Shown: positions 1-5,416 of the stretch, piece after piece
How the letters are laid out: each line of letters begins with the position of its first letter
Numbering within the stretch: the stretch's first letter is position 1
Assembly: GCA_019243075.1 (NCBI GenBank)
Contig: JAFAUV010000209.1
Coordinates: 1-5,971, forward strand
Length of the DNA stretch: 5,971 nucleotides
From: Bradyrhizobium sp.
GTDB lineage: Bacteria > Pseudomonadota > Alphaproteobacteria > Rhizobiales > Xanthobacteraceae
Reading direction: 5' to 3'
Program-made: the position numbers and the translations under genes
Notes under the pieces: generated by a model
What the model was told of the DNA's origin: nothing
Databases searched by the model: none
Seen by the model: the letters and a program-made list of their open reading frames with translations, nothing else

Positions 1-471
1 GTAGCGGCCACCCGAAGCGAGCCGCGCGATGCGCGCCGACTCCGGGTGAAACACCGCCGAACCAAGACCGACCAGCGCGGCGGCGATCAGGATGGTCGGG
101 TAAGTGCCGGCGACGCTGAGAAGCAACAGGCCGACAAAGGTCGAGCCCATGCCGACCGACAGCGAGAACGGCTGCGGCTTCTTGTCGGTGATATGCCCGA
201 CCACGGGCTGCAGCAGCGAGGCGGTGAACTGGAACGCCAGCGTGATCATGCCGATCTGCGCAAAATTCAACGCATAGGCATCCTTCAGAATCGGATACAC
301 GGATGCGATCAACGACTGCATGGTGTCGTTGAGGAAATGCGAGAAGCTGATTCCGATCAGCACGACATAGGCCGGACCTGCCGCAGCCGCCCTTGCCAGG
401 GCGTTCGGCGCGACCTCGTCCGCCAGCACCGGCTCGCCCAGCATTTCCTCCGAAATCATAGGCTTGTTCAC
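1..471 (-). CDS. Fsr-type MFS drug exporter (fosmidomycin resistance family), N-terminal part
   Basis: This is the first 157 codons of an inner-membrane major facilitator; the C-terminal half lies beyond the left edge. Reading the minus strand gives a cytoplasmic N-terminus of about 30 residues, then hydrophobic segments near residues 34-46, 70-92, 105-122 and 124-142. Stretches I recognise from Fsr are SHFLNDTMQSL (44-54), ITDKKPQPFSL (94-104, the motif-A loop) and SAVFHPESARIARLASGGR (138-156). Characterised Fsr proteins expel fosmidomycin, an inhibitor of the isoprenoid enzyme Dxr, by proton antiport; the substrate here is inferred from family only. I chose the GTG at 471-469 because GGGA lies about 8 nt upstream. 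The in-frame ATG at 459-457, four codons in, has no visible ribosome binding site but cannot be excluded. The gene follows glmM on the same strand after 179 bp that includes a hairpin, so it may have its own promoter. Confidence 0.86.
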   Translation of the reverse strand, partial: MNKPMISEEMLGEPVLADEVAPNALARAAAAGPAYVVLIGISFSHFLNDTMQSLIASVYPILKDAYALNFAQIGMITLAFQFTASLLQPVVGHITDKKPQPFSLSVGMGSTFVGLLLLSVAGTYPTILIAAALVGLGSAVFHPESARIARLASGGRY

Positions 472-534
472 GAGAGCATTCCCGGCAGGATTGGCGTGTT
501 CACGCGCCGTTCCTACGACGGCGACGATCGAGCC

Positions 535-556
535 GCCACCGCCAATCGGCGATGGC
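535..556. other. imperfect 22-bp dyad upstream of the MFS gene
   Basis: The arms GCCACCGCC (535-543) and GGCGATGGC (548-556) pair over nine positions with one C/A mismatch around the loop AATC. It lies 64-85 nt upstream of the GTG start of the MFS gene. It could be an operator for a local regulator, but no regulator gene is in view and a GC-rich spacer can produce such a dyad by chance. Confidence 0.25.
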
Positions 557-584
557 AGCGATGCAACTCGTTGGAAGCAGCGAT

Positions 585-621
585 CCGCTTCATCTTCCCC
601 CCTTGGGGAGAGATGAAGCGG
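585..621 (-). terminator. strong hairpin after glmM, possible terminator or dispersed palindrome
   Basis: The arms CCGCTTCATCT (585-595) and AGATGAAGCGG (611-621) are perfect complements of 11 bp. Inside them are a T/G wobble, one mismatch and a further 4-bp CCCC/GGGG stem around a 3-nt loop. The structure starts 29 nt past the glmM stop and sits in the spacer before the MFS gene, which suits a transcription end or an mRNA 3' stabiliser. No T tract follows the hairpin in the glmM direction, so a classical intrinsic terminator is not shown. The near-perfect symmetry also suits a REP-like dispersed palindrome. Confidence 0.45.
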
Positions 622-650
622 AGAAGACGGCCGGTTCGGAGTTGGCGGAA

Positions 651-2003
651 TCAGGCGGCCGCAGCAGCGGCGTGGCCGAGTGCGGAGACGATGTGGTCGA
701 CCACTTCCTCGACCAGGATGCGGTCGTCGCCCTCGCCCATCACGCGGATCACCGGCTCGGTCCCGGACGAGCGAACCAGGAGCCGGCCGTGACCGTTGAG
801 CCGCTGCTCGCCGTCGGAGATGGCGGACTGGACCTCGGCATCGTCGAGCGGCTTGCCGGAGCGATAGCGCACGTTCTTGAGGATCTGTGGCAGCGGATCG
901 AAACGGTGACAGACCTCCGACACCGGACGGCGCAGCTTCTGCACCACCGCGAGCACCTGCAGCGCTGCGACGAAGCCGTCGCCGGTGGTGGCGTAATCGG
1001 ACAGGATGATGTGGCCGGAGGGCTCGCCACCGAGATTGTAGCCGCCGCCGAGCATGCGCTCGAGCACGTAGCGGTCGCCGACCGGCGTGCGCACCGTCTC
1101 CAGCCCATGGCCTTGCAGGAAGCGCTCGAGGCCGAGATTGGACATCAAGGTGGCGACGATGCCCGGCTTCGACAACCGGCCGTCTTCCTTCCAACTCTGC
1201 GCGATCACGGCGAGCAGCTGGTCGCCGTCGACGATATGGCCGCGCTCGTCGACCAGGATGACGCGATCGGCGTCGCCGTCGAGGGCGATGCCGATATCGG
1301 CGCGCATTTCCCGCACCTTGCGGCACAGCGCGTCCGGCGCAGTCGAGCCGCATTCCTTGTTGATGTTGAAGCCGTCGGGCTCGACCCCGATGGCGATCAC
1401 GTCGGCGCCCAATTCCCACAGGGCCTCCGGCACCACCTTGTAGGCGGCGCCATGGGCGCAATCGACCACGACGCGAAGACCCTCGAGCGAAAGGTCGCGC
1501 GGCAACGTGCGCTTGGCGAATTCGATGTAGCGATCGTGCACGCCGTCGATGCGGCGGGCGCGGCCGAGGCTCGCGCTCTGCGCGAGCTTCTTGTCGAGGG
1601 ATTCGTCGAGCAATTGCTCGATCTGCTTCTCGACGTCGTCGGACAGCTTGAAGCCCTGCGGGCCGAACAGCTTGATGCCGTTGTCCTCGAACAAATTGTG
1701 GGAAGCCGAGATCATCACGCCGAGATCGGCACGCATCGATTTGGTCAGCATCGCCACCGCCGGCGTCGGCATTGGGCCGACCAGCAGCACGTCCATGCCG
1801 ACCGCGGTGAAGCCCGCGACCATGGCGTATTCGATCATGTAGCCGGACAGGCGTGTGTCCTTGCCGATCACGACCCGATGGCGATGGTCGCCGCGCTGAA
1901 ACACCAGGCCCGCAGCCTGGCCGACCTTGAGCGCGAGCTCCGGCGTGATCAGGCCGTTGGCGCGGCCGCGAATGCCGTCGGTACCAAAATAATTGCGGCT
2001 CAT
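651..2003 (-). CDS. glmM: phosphoglucosamine mutase GlmM
   Basis: Converts glucosamine-6-phosphate to glucosamine-1-phosphate in the cytosol, the step that feeds GlmU and UDP-GlcNAc for peptidoglycan and lipopolysaccharide. At 450 aa it has the usual family length and all four domains of the alpha-D-phosphohexomutase fold. Visible motifs are the N-terminal YFGTDGIRG (5-13), the phosphoserine loop ISASHN with catalytic Ser101, the Mg-binding DGDADR (242-247), the sugar-binding GEPSGH (326-331) and the C-terminal phosphate loop RSSGTEPVIR (411-420). Activity in the family requires phosphorylation of this serine. Leu104 stands where many homologues have Pro after SASHN; the surrounding FEDNGIKLFG is normal, so I read this as lineage variation. 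The start ATG at 2003 has GGGGGTG just upstream. The protein ends in a run of six alanines. It appears monocistronic: 216 bp separate it from the gene upstream and a hairpin follows. An antisense frame covers the whole gene but is a codon-bias shadow. Confidence 0.97.
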   Translation of the reverse strand: MSRNYFGTDGIRGRANGLITPELALKVGQAAGLVFQRGDHRHRVVIGKDTRLSGYMIEYAMVAGFTAVGMDVLLVGPMPTPAVAMLTKSMRADLGVMISASHNLFEDNGIKLFGPQGFKLSDDVEKQIEQLLDESLDKKLAQSASLGRARRIDGVHDRYIEFAKRTLPRDLSLEGLRVVVDCAHGAAYKVVPEALWELGADVIAIGVEPDGFNINKECGSTAPDALCRKVREMRADIGIALDGDADRVILVDERGHIVDGDQLLAVIAQSWKEDGRLSKPGIVATLMSNLGLERFLQGHGLETVRTPVGDRYVLERMLGGGYNLGGEPSGHIILSDYATTGDGFVAALQVLAVVQKLRRPVSEVCHRFDPLPQILKNVRYRSGKPLDDAEVQSAISDGEQRLNGHGRLLVRSSGTEPVIRVMGEGDDRILVEEVVDHIVSALGHAAAAAA

Positions 2004-2219
2004 ATCACCCCCAGCGAAAACCCCAAATTTCCGCTACAAATGGCGGAAAGCGCCGAGCGTTCCGAATCTCCATCGAAACCGCGGGCACCCGGCGAGTTAT
2101 AAGGCCTTCGCCGCTAAAATGGCTTCAAAAAATATGATGAATGATTACCCGGGAACCGGCGTTCGGCCGCCTTGCTAAGTAATTGTTAATGCTGTTTCTT
2201 CTGCATCCGGGAGGCACCA
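2004..2219 (-). promoter_or_regulatory. glmM upstream spacer, probable promoter and mRNA leader
   Basis: This 216-bp spacer lies between the small protein gene and glmM and has no coding frame I can support. It contains the window's most AT-rich stretch (about 2110-2145 and 2175-2190), which is where a glmM promoter would be expected. I could not pick a convincing -35/-10 pair: TATAAC reads on the minus strand near 2100, but the nearest TTGAAG lies 21 nt away. Nearer the start, TTTCCGC (2028-2034) and GCGGAAA (2043-2049) form a 7-bp hairpin with an 8-nt loop, which would lie in the leader mRNA 25-46 nt before the ATG. A CtrA-box-like sequence sits at 2175-2189. Confidence 0.4.
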
Positions 2220-2384
2220 TCAGCCGTTTCTGCGGACATGCCGGTCACCTCTGGACGGCGGCGGCTGGGTGACGTTGACGGGATCGGACCCGGGAAAAGT
2301 CTCCTCCAGGCCTTCCTCCAGCGCGTCGTCAAGCCGGCGCTTTTCGTCGCTGGCGGCATCTTCCGGCTTGTTGCGCGTGCTCAT
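2220..2384 (-). CDS. conserved 54-aa protein of unknown function with ETFPGSDP motif
   Basis: A short, hydrophilic, probably cytosolic protein. The middle reads as a charged helix (EKRRLDDALEEGLEE, 14-28), followed by ETFPGSDPVNVTQPPP (28-43) and a basic tail ending RRNG. Small alphaproteobacterial proteins with an LDxALxxTFPASDP-type core are common and, as far as I know, have no assigned function; membership here rests on that motif alone. The ATG at 2384-2382 is favoured because GGGAGG lies 6 nt upstream. A frame with a start 16 codons further upstream exists, but it runs through this ribosome binding site and would leave the SD unused. There are no cysteines, no transmembrane segment and no signal peptide. 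It is transcribed away from lldD. The 216 bp before glmM argue against tight coupling with that gene. Confidence 0.78.
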   Translation of the reverse strand: MSTRNKPEDAASDEKRRLDDALEEGLEETFPGSDPVNVTQPPPSRGDRHVRRNG

Positions 2385-2484
2385 GCATGACCTCCCGGCT
2401 CTCAGGCCGACGCGATGTTGCAGGCTGGCCAATCATGCTAGATGACCCTCAAAACGGCCGATACAAGAAGGGACGGAAACGTTC
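2385..2484. promoter_or_regulatory. divergent spacer between the small protein gene and lldD
   Basis: Both start regions face this 100-bp gap, so it should hold promoters for both strands. The ribosome binding sites are clear: GGGAGG for the small gene at 2391-2396 read on the minus strand, and AAGGGACGG about 8 nt before the lldD ATG. On the plus strand TTGCAG (2418-2423) is followed 15 nt later by TAGATG, a poor sigma-70 match I would not rely on. No clear operator for an LldR-type regulator is visible. Confidence 0.4.
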
Positions 2485-3621
2485 ATGAAGCACATCACCT
2501 GCATCGACGATCTGCGCATGCTGCACAAGCGCCGCGTGCCGAAAGCGTTTTTCGACTACGCCGACCGCGGTTCCTACGCCGAGGAGACGCTGCGCGCCAA
2601 TCGCGAAGACCTGCAGCAGATCAAGCTGCGCCAGCGCATCCTGGTCGACGTCTCCAGGCGCGACATGACGACCAATATTCTCGGCGAGCGTTCCGCGCTG
2701 CCGCTGATCCTCGCGCCGGTCGGGCTGCTCGGCATGCAGCATGGCGACGGCGAGATTCACGCCTGCCGCGCGGCCCAGGCTGCCGGAATTCCGTTCACCC
2801 AAAGCACCATGTCGATCTGCTCGATCGAGGACATCGCGGCCGCCGTCGACAAGCCGTTCTGGTTCCAGCTTTACGTGATGAAGGACCGCGGCTTCATCAA
2901 GGCGCTGATCGAGCGCGCGATCGCGGCGAAATGCTCGGCATTGGTGCTCACGGTCGATCTGCAGGTGATCGGCCAGCGCCATCAGGACATCAAGAACGGC
3001 ATGACCGTGCCGCCGGAATGGTCGCTGTCGAAGCTGGTCGATTTCGCGATCAGGCCCGCCTGGGTCGCCGGCGTCTTGCGCGGCAAGCGCCGCACCTTCG
3101 GCAATCTCGCCGGCCACCTCAAGATCGACCAGGACATCACCTCACTGTCGACCTGGATCAATTCGCAGTTCGACACCACGCTGAACTGGAAGGATGTCGA
3201 TTGGATCCGCTCGATCTGGCCGGGCAAGCTGATCCTGAAGGGCATCCTGGACGTCGAGGACGCCGAGATCGCCGCGAAAAGCGGCGCGCAGGCCCTCGTC
3301 GTCTCCAACCATGGTGGCCGTCAGCTCGACGGCGCGCCGTCCTCGATCGAGGTGCTGCCGGAGATCGTCGATGCCGTCGGCTCGCAGACGGAAATCATGT
3401 TCGACGGCGGCATCCGCTCCGGACAGGACGTGATGCGCGCGCTCGCGCTCGGCGCCAAGTCCTGCATGATCGGCCGTGCCTACGCCTATGGGCTCGGCGC
3501 CGCCGGCGAGGCCGGCGTCGCGAAGGCGATCAGCGTGATCGCAAAGGAACTGGAGACCACCATGGGACTGTGCGGCGTCAACACGATCGCCGAGATCGGC
3601 GATCACGTGCTGGCGGTGTGA
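2485..3621 (+). CDS. lldD: FMN-dependent L-lactate dehydrogenase (alpha-hydroxy acid dehydrogenase family)
   Basis: Oxidises L-lactate to pyruvate with FMN and, in LldD proteins, passes electrons to the respiratory quinone pool at the inner membrane. The 378 residues form one FMN-binding TIM barrel; E. coli LldD is 396. The active-site set is complete by alignment from memory with LldD and flavocytochrome b2: Tyr25 in FDYADRG, Tyr130 in FQLY, Asp158 in TVD, Arg165 in GQRHQD, Lys252 in LKGILD, and catalytic His276 with Arg279 in SNHGGRQLD (274-282). FDGGIRSG (306-313) and IGRAYAYG (329-336) supply the phosphate-binding end. Residues 180-235 form the variable loop linked to membrane association in relatives. 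The start at 2485 has a good ribosome binding site; a longer overlapping frame is out of register. No lactate permease, LldR or cytochrome domain is adjacent, so other 2-hydroxy acids remain possible substrates. The gene ends 9 bp from a convergent gene, with no terminator between them. Confidence 0.92.
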   Translation: MKHITCIDDLRMLHKRRVPKAFFDYADRGSYAEETLRANREDLQQIKLRQRILVDVSRRDMTTNILGERSALPLILAPVGLLGMQHGDGEIHACRAAQAAGIPFTQSTMSICSIEDIAAAVDKPFWFQLYVMKDRGFIKALIERAIAAKCSALVLTVDLQVIGQRHQDIKNGMTVPPEWSLSKLVDFAIRPAWVAGVLRGKRRTFGNLAGHLKIDQDITSLSTWINSQFDTTLNWKDVDWIRSIWPGKLILKGILDVEDAEIAAKSGAQALVVSNHGGRQLDGAPSSIEVLPEIVDAVGSQTEIMFDGGIRSGQDVMRALALGAKSCMIGRAYAYGLGAAGEAGVAKAISVIAKELETTMGLCGVNTIAEIGDHVLAV

Positions 3622-3630
3622 TCCTTGTCG

Positions 3631-4257
3631 TCACATCGGCGGCGTGATCCCGTCGCGGCCGACATTGACGCGGTTGGCCTCGAGCGTGCCGTCGTCCTTC
3701 TTCACGGCGCCGAAGATGATGATCTTGGCACCCGGCTTCACCTCGGACTTGTCGCTGGCGACGAAGGTGACGATCGGCGTTCCCGGCGGCACCACGACCT
3801 TCTTTTCACCGTCCTTGTATTTGACCAGGATGTTCTGGCCGTCGGTGCCCTTCACCGTCTCGGCGACGGTCGCGTTGGTCATGGTCGAGTTGGCGCGGGC
3901 GTCCCAGGGCCGAAAACCCTCGGCGGCGCCGCGCTGGTTTTCCGGGAAGATGTGGACGGCGAACGCCTTCTGCGTGCCGTCAGGCTCGGGCATCGCGGAG
4001 ACGCCGATATAGGAGCCTTGCGTGATCTCCGACAGCTCGGTCTTGACCACGGCGAAGACGGCGACGTTGTCGGTCATCCTGACCTTCACATCGCTGCCTT
4101 CGCGGGTCTTGATGCCGAGAAGATTGCCCTCGACGCTCTCGATGGTGCCGCGGATGCGCCCCGTCGGCGTCTGCTGCGCCCATGCGGTCGACGCAAGAAT
4201 GGAGATCGCGGTGAACCAAGCCGCGAGCAGGCGCGGCATCGACGAATCTTTGAACAT
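3631..4257 (-). CDS. secreted protein of unknown function with two similar beta-rich halves (DUF5666-like)
   Basis: A 208-aa exported protein. Residues 1-27 are a signal peptide with a hydrophobic core (LLAAWFTAISILAS) and a probable AWA|QQ signal peptidase I site; there is no lipobox cysteine. The mature protein falls into two similar halves: about 33-103 (GRIRGTIESVEG to AFAVHIF) and 129-203 (ATVAETVKGTDG to NRVNVGRDG). Each has a G/V-rich opening strand, a short charged hairpin, a threonine or proline turn, a GxxIxxxxxx strand and a DGTxxA ending. This resembles the small beta-barrel DUF5666 domain, but the assignment is from pattern, not a search. There are no catalytic or metal-binding signatures and no cysteines, so no reaction is proposed. 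The ATG at 4257-4255 is chosen for GGAGGGA about 7 nt upstream and the immediate signal peptide; an 18-codon longer frame lacks both. It converges with lldD, leaving 9 bp. The stop is preceded by DGITPPM, echoed in the relic near 4432. Confidence 0.82.
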   Translation of the reverse strand: MFKDSSMPRLLAAWFTAISILASTAWAQQTPTGRIRGTIESVEGNLLGIKTREGSDVKVRMTDNVAVFAVVKTELSEITQGSYIGVSAMPEPDGTQKAFAVHIFPENQRGAAEGFRPWDARANSTMTNATVAETVKGTDGQNILVKYKDGEKKVVVPPGTPIVTFVASDKSEVKPGAKIIIFGAVKKDDGTLEANRVNVGRDGITPPM

Positions 4258-4431
4258 GGCCTTGTCCCTCCAGGGCGTTGCGGTGATCAATCTTCCGCAA
4301 CCCCGCACCAACCGGCCTATTCCTGTCGAGCGAGATCACGAACGCGAATGGCAACCACCGTCGTTTCCGGGTGGGTCGGAACGACCGGCGCCGGAACGAT
4401 GTTGATGTCTACGCAGCCGCAGGTGCGAACG
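4258..4431. other. leader region of the secreted-protein gene, no intact gene
   Basis: The part next to the start of the 3631-4257 gene should hold its promoter, but I see no good -35/-10 pair. An interrupted stem occurs at 4360-4385: GTCGTT pairs with AACGAC and CCG with CGG, with one bulged T and a 7-nt loop. No T tract follows on either strand. A minus-strand open frame of 42 codons ends at 4317 but has no start codon. Nothing else is recognisable here. Confidence 0.4.
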
Positions 4432-4457
4432 TTACATCGGCGGCGTCAGCCCGTCGC
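4432..4457 (-). pseudogene. relic of the 3' end of a paralogue of the 3631-4257 gene
   Basis: These 26 bases match 3631-3656 at 23 positions, in the same orientation and aligned stop to stop (TAA against TGA). On the minus strand they encode SDGLTPPM then stop, against RDGITPPM then stop in the intact gene. Upstream in this frame only about 30 more codons are open, with no ATG or GTG start and no similarity beyond the last eight codons. I infer that a tandem paralogue once lay between aroE and the secreted-protein gene and has been deleted down to its tail. Chance similarity or a conserved short C-terminal element are the alternatives. Confidence 0.45.
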
Positions 4458-4479
4458 TTTTGCGTTCGGGCGCGCCATT

Positions 4480-4505
4480 ACTTGTTGAAGAGACTTGTTG
4501 AAGAG
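4480..4505. repeat. perfect tandem 13-bp direct repeat, two copies
   Basis: ACTTGTTGAAGAG occurs at 4480-4492 and again, immediately adjacent and identical, at 4493-4505. It is non-coding and lies between the relic and the inverted repeat at the end of aroE. The last base of the second copy is the first base of that inverted repeat. Two copies suggest a slippage or small-duplication event, possibly at a deletion junction. Confidence 0.8.
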
Positions 4506-4553
4506 CGCGTGATCTTTTGGGCAAGCCGACTCACATGTTGAGGGATCACGCGC
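4505..4553 (-). terminator. 10-bp inverted repeat across the aroE stop codon, possible terminator
   Basis: GCGCGTGATC (4505-4514) and GATCACGCGC (4544-4553) are perfect complements separated by 29 nt. Inside the loop, CTCA (4530-4533) and TGAG (4539-4542) can pair as a small inner stem. The right arm contains the aroE stop codon (4548-4546) and the preceding GCG codon. In the aroE direction the left arm is followed by TCTTCAAC, not a proper T tract, so Rho-independent termination is uncertain. The long loop also makes it a less typical terminator. Confidence 0.45.
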
Positions 4554-5385
4554 CTGTGAGATCAGCTTCCACGGTGGCACGAAGTTCTGATGTCACCTGC
4601 GGCCGCCGGCCAAACCACAATTCGAAACCGCGCACGGCCTGATGCAGGAGCATGCCGAGCCCGTCGGCAGTTCGAAGTCCCCTCGCCTTTGCGGCCTTCA
4701 GGAGCGCCGTCTCCAGCGGCACATAGACGAGGTCGGCGACGACGGCGTCATCCGGCAGCTTGCCGATTTCGAGGTCGAGCGCGTCCTGCCCGTCCATGCC
4801 GAGCGAGGTGGTATTCACCAGGAGCTTGACCCGCGGCAGCAGCTCGCCGACCCCATCCCATTTCGCGGCGCGGACGGGGCCGCCGAATTTCTCCGCCAGG
4901 CCTTGCGCGCGCGCAAGCGTGCGGTTGGCGAGATGGACGCAGCTGATGCCGCGCTCGATCAGGCCGAACACCACCGCGCGCGCGGAGCCGCCGGCACCCA
5001 GCACCAGCGCCTCCCCGGCCTGGTCCCAGCCGGGCGCGCAGGCGTCGAGATTGTTGATGAAACCCTCGACATCGGTGTTGGTCGAATGCAGCTCGCCGTC
5101 GTCGAACCACAGCGTGTTGGCGGCGCCGATGGCCCGCGCGCGCGCATCCGGCGTCGAGAGCTCTAGCACATGCTCCTTGTGGGGAAGGGTGACGTTGGCG
5201 CCGGCAAAGCCGCGCAGCGACAGCCGCAGCACGAAGTCACGCAGATCGTCCGGCGGCACCGCCTCGATGACATAGCCGCCCTCGATGCCGAGCGTGCGCA
5301 GCCAGTAATGGTGGATCAGCGGCGAGCGCGAATGCGCAGCCGGCCATCCGATCAGGCAGGCGGCACGGGGTTTGGCGGCGATCAT
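4546..5385 (-). CDS. aroE: shikimate dehydrogenase (NADP+)
   Basis: Reduces 3-dehydroshikimate to shikimate with NADPH in the cytosol, the fourth step of the shikimate pathway toward chorismate and aromatic amino acids. At 279 aa it is of normal length. The N-terminal substrate domain shows HSRSPLIH (Ser19, Ser21), NVTLPHKE with Thr66 and catalytic Lys70, Asn90 in GAANTLW, and Asp105 in TNTDVEGF. The Rossmann domain shows GAGGSARA (130-137), NRTLAR (154-159) and NTTSLGM (191-197). DLVYVPLET (218-226, with Tyr221) and DGLGMLLHQA (241-250, with Gln249) close the active site. The NRT cofactor loop fits NADP specificity. I start at the ATG at 5385-5383 because homologues begin just before the conserved LIGWPxxHSRSP. 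A 65-codon upstream extension would overlap the preceding DUF1275 gene and looks out of frame. The ribosome binding site is weak (GGAC), as is common within operons. The DUF1275 stop lies 31 bp upstream, suggesting co-transcription. The stop codon lies in an inverted repeat. Confidence 0.96.
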   Translation of the reverse strand: MIAAKPRAACLIGWPAAHSRSPLIHHYWLRTLGIEGGYVIEAVPPDDLRDFVLRLSLRGFAGANVTLPHKEHVLELSTPDARARAIGAANTLWFDDGELHSTNTDVEGFINNLDACAPGWDQAGEALVLGAGGSARAVVFGLIERGISCVHLANRTLARAQGLAEKFGGPVRAAKWDGVGELLPRVKLLVNTTSLGMDGQDALDLEIGKLPDDAVVADLVYVPLETALLKAAKARGLRTADGLGMLLHQAVRGFELWFGRRPQVTSELRATVEADLTGA

Positions 5386-5416
5386 GGCCGTCCAATCGGG
5401 CAAGCCGCGGGCGCTG

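Noticed and set aside
494..505. Short inverted repeat GCGTG-TT-CACGC before the MFS gene
   Set aside because: A 5-bp stem with a 2-nt loop cannot fold well as RNA and is too short to call as an operator in GC-rich DNA without conservation.
552..2102. A 516-codon plus-strand open frame antisense to glmM
   Set aside because: It covers glmM almost entirely; its His/Arg/Asp/Ala-rich, low-complexity product is typical of the antisense shadow of a GC-rich gene, whereas the minus strand encodes a full GlmM with every motif.
2418..2446. Possible sigma-70 promoter TTGCAG/TAGATG for lldD
   Set aside because: The spacing is only 15 nt and the -10 match is poor, so it is mentioned only within the divergent spacer entry.
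2442..3647. A 401-codon plus-strand frame overlapping lldD
   Set aside because: It is arginine-rich with no recognisable motif and lies in a different register from the complete LldD frame starting at 2485.
4258..4311. N-terminal extension of the secreted protein to 4311
   Set aside because: It would bury the signal peptide behind 18 polar residues and ignore the good GGAGGGA ribosome binding site before the ATG at 4257.
3625..4488. A 287-codon plus-strand frame over the secreted-protein gene
   Set aside because: Its composition (Asp/Arg/His/Leu-rich) is that of a shadow frame. The minus strand has a signal peptide, a good ribosome binding site and a repeat structure.
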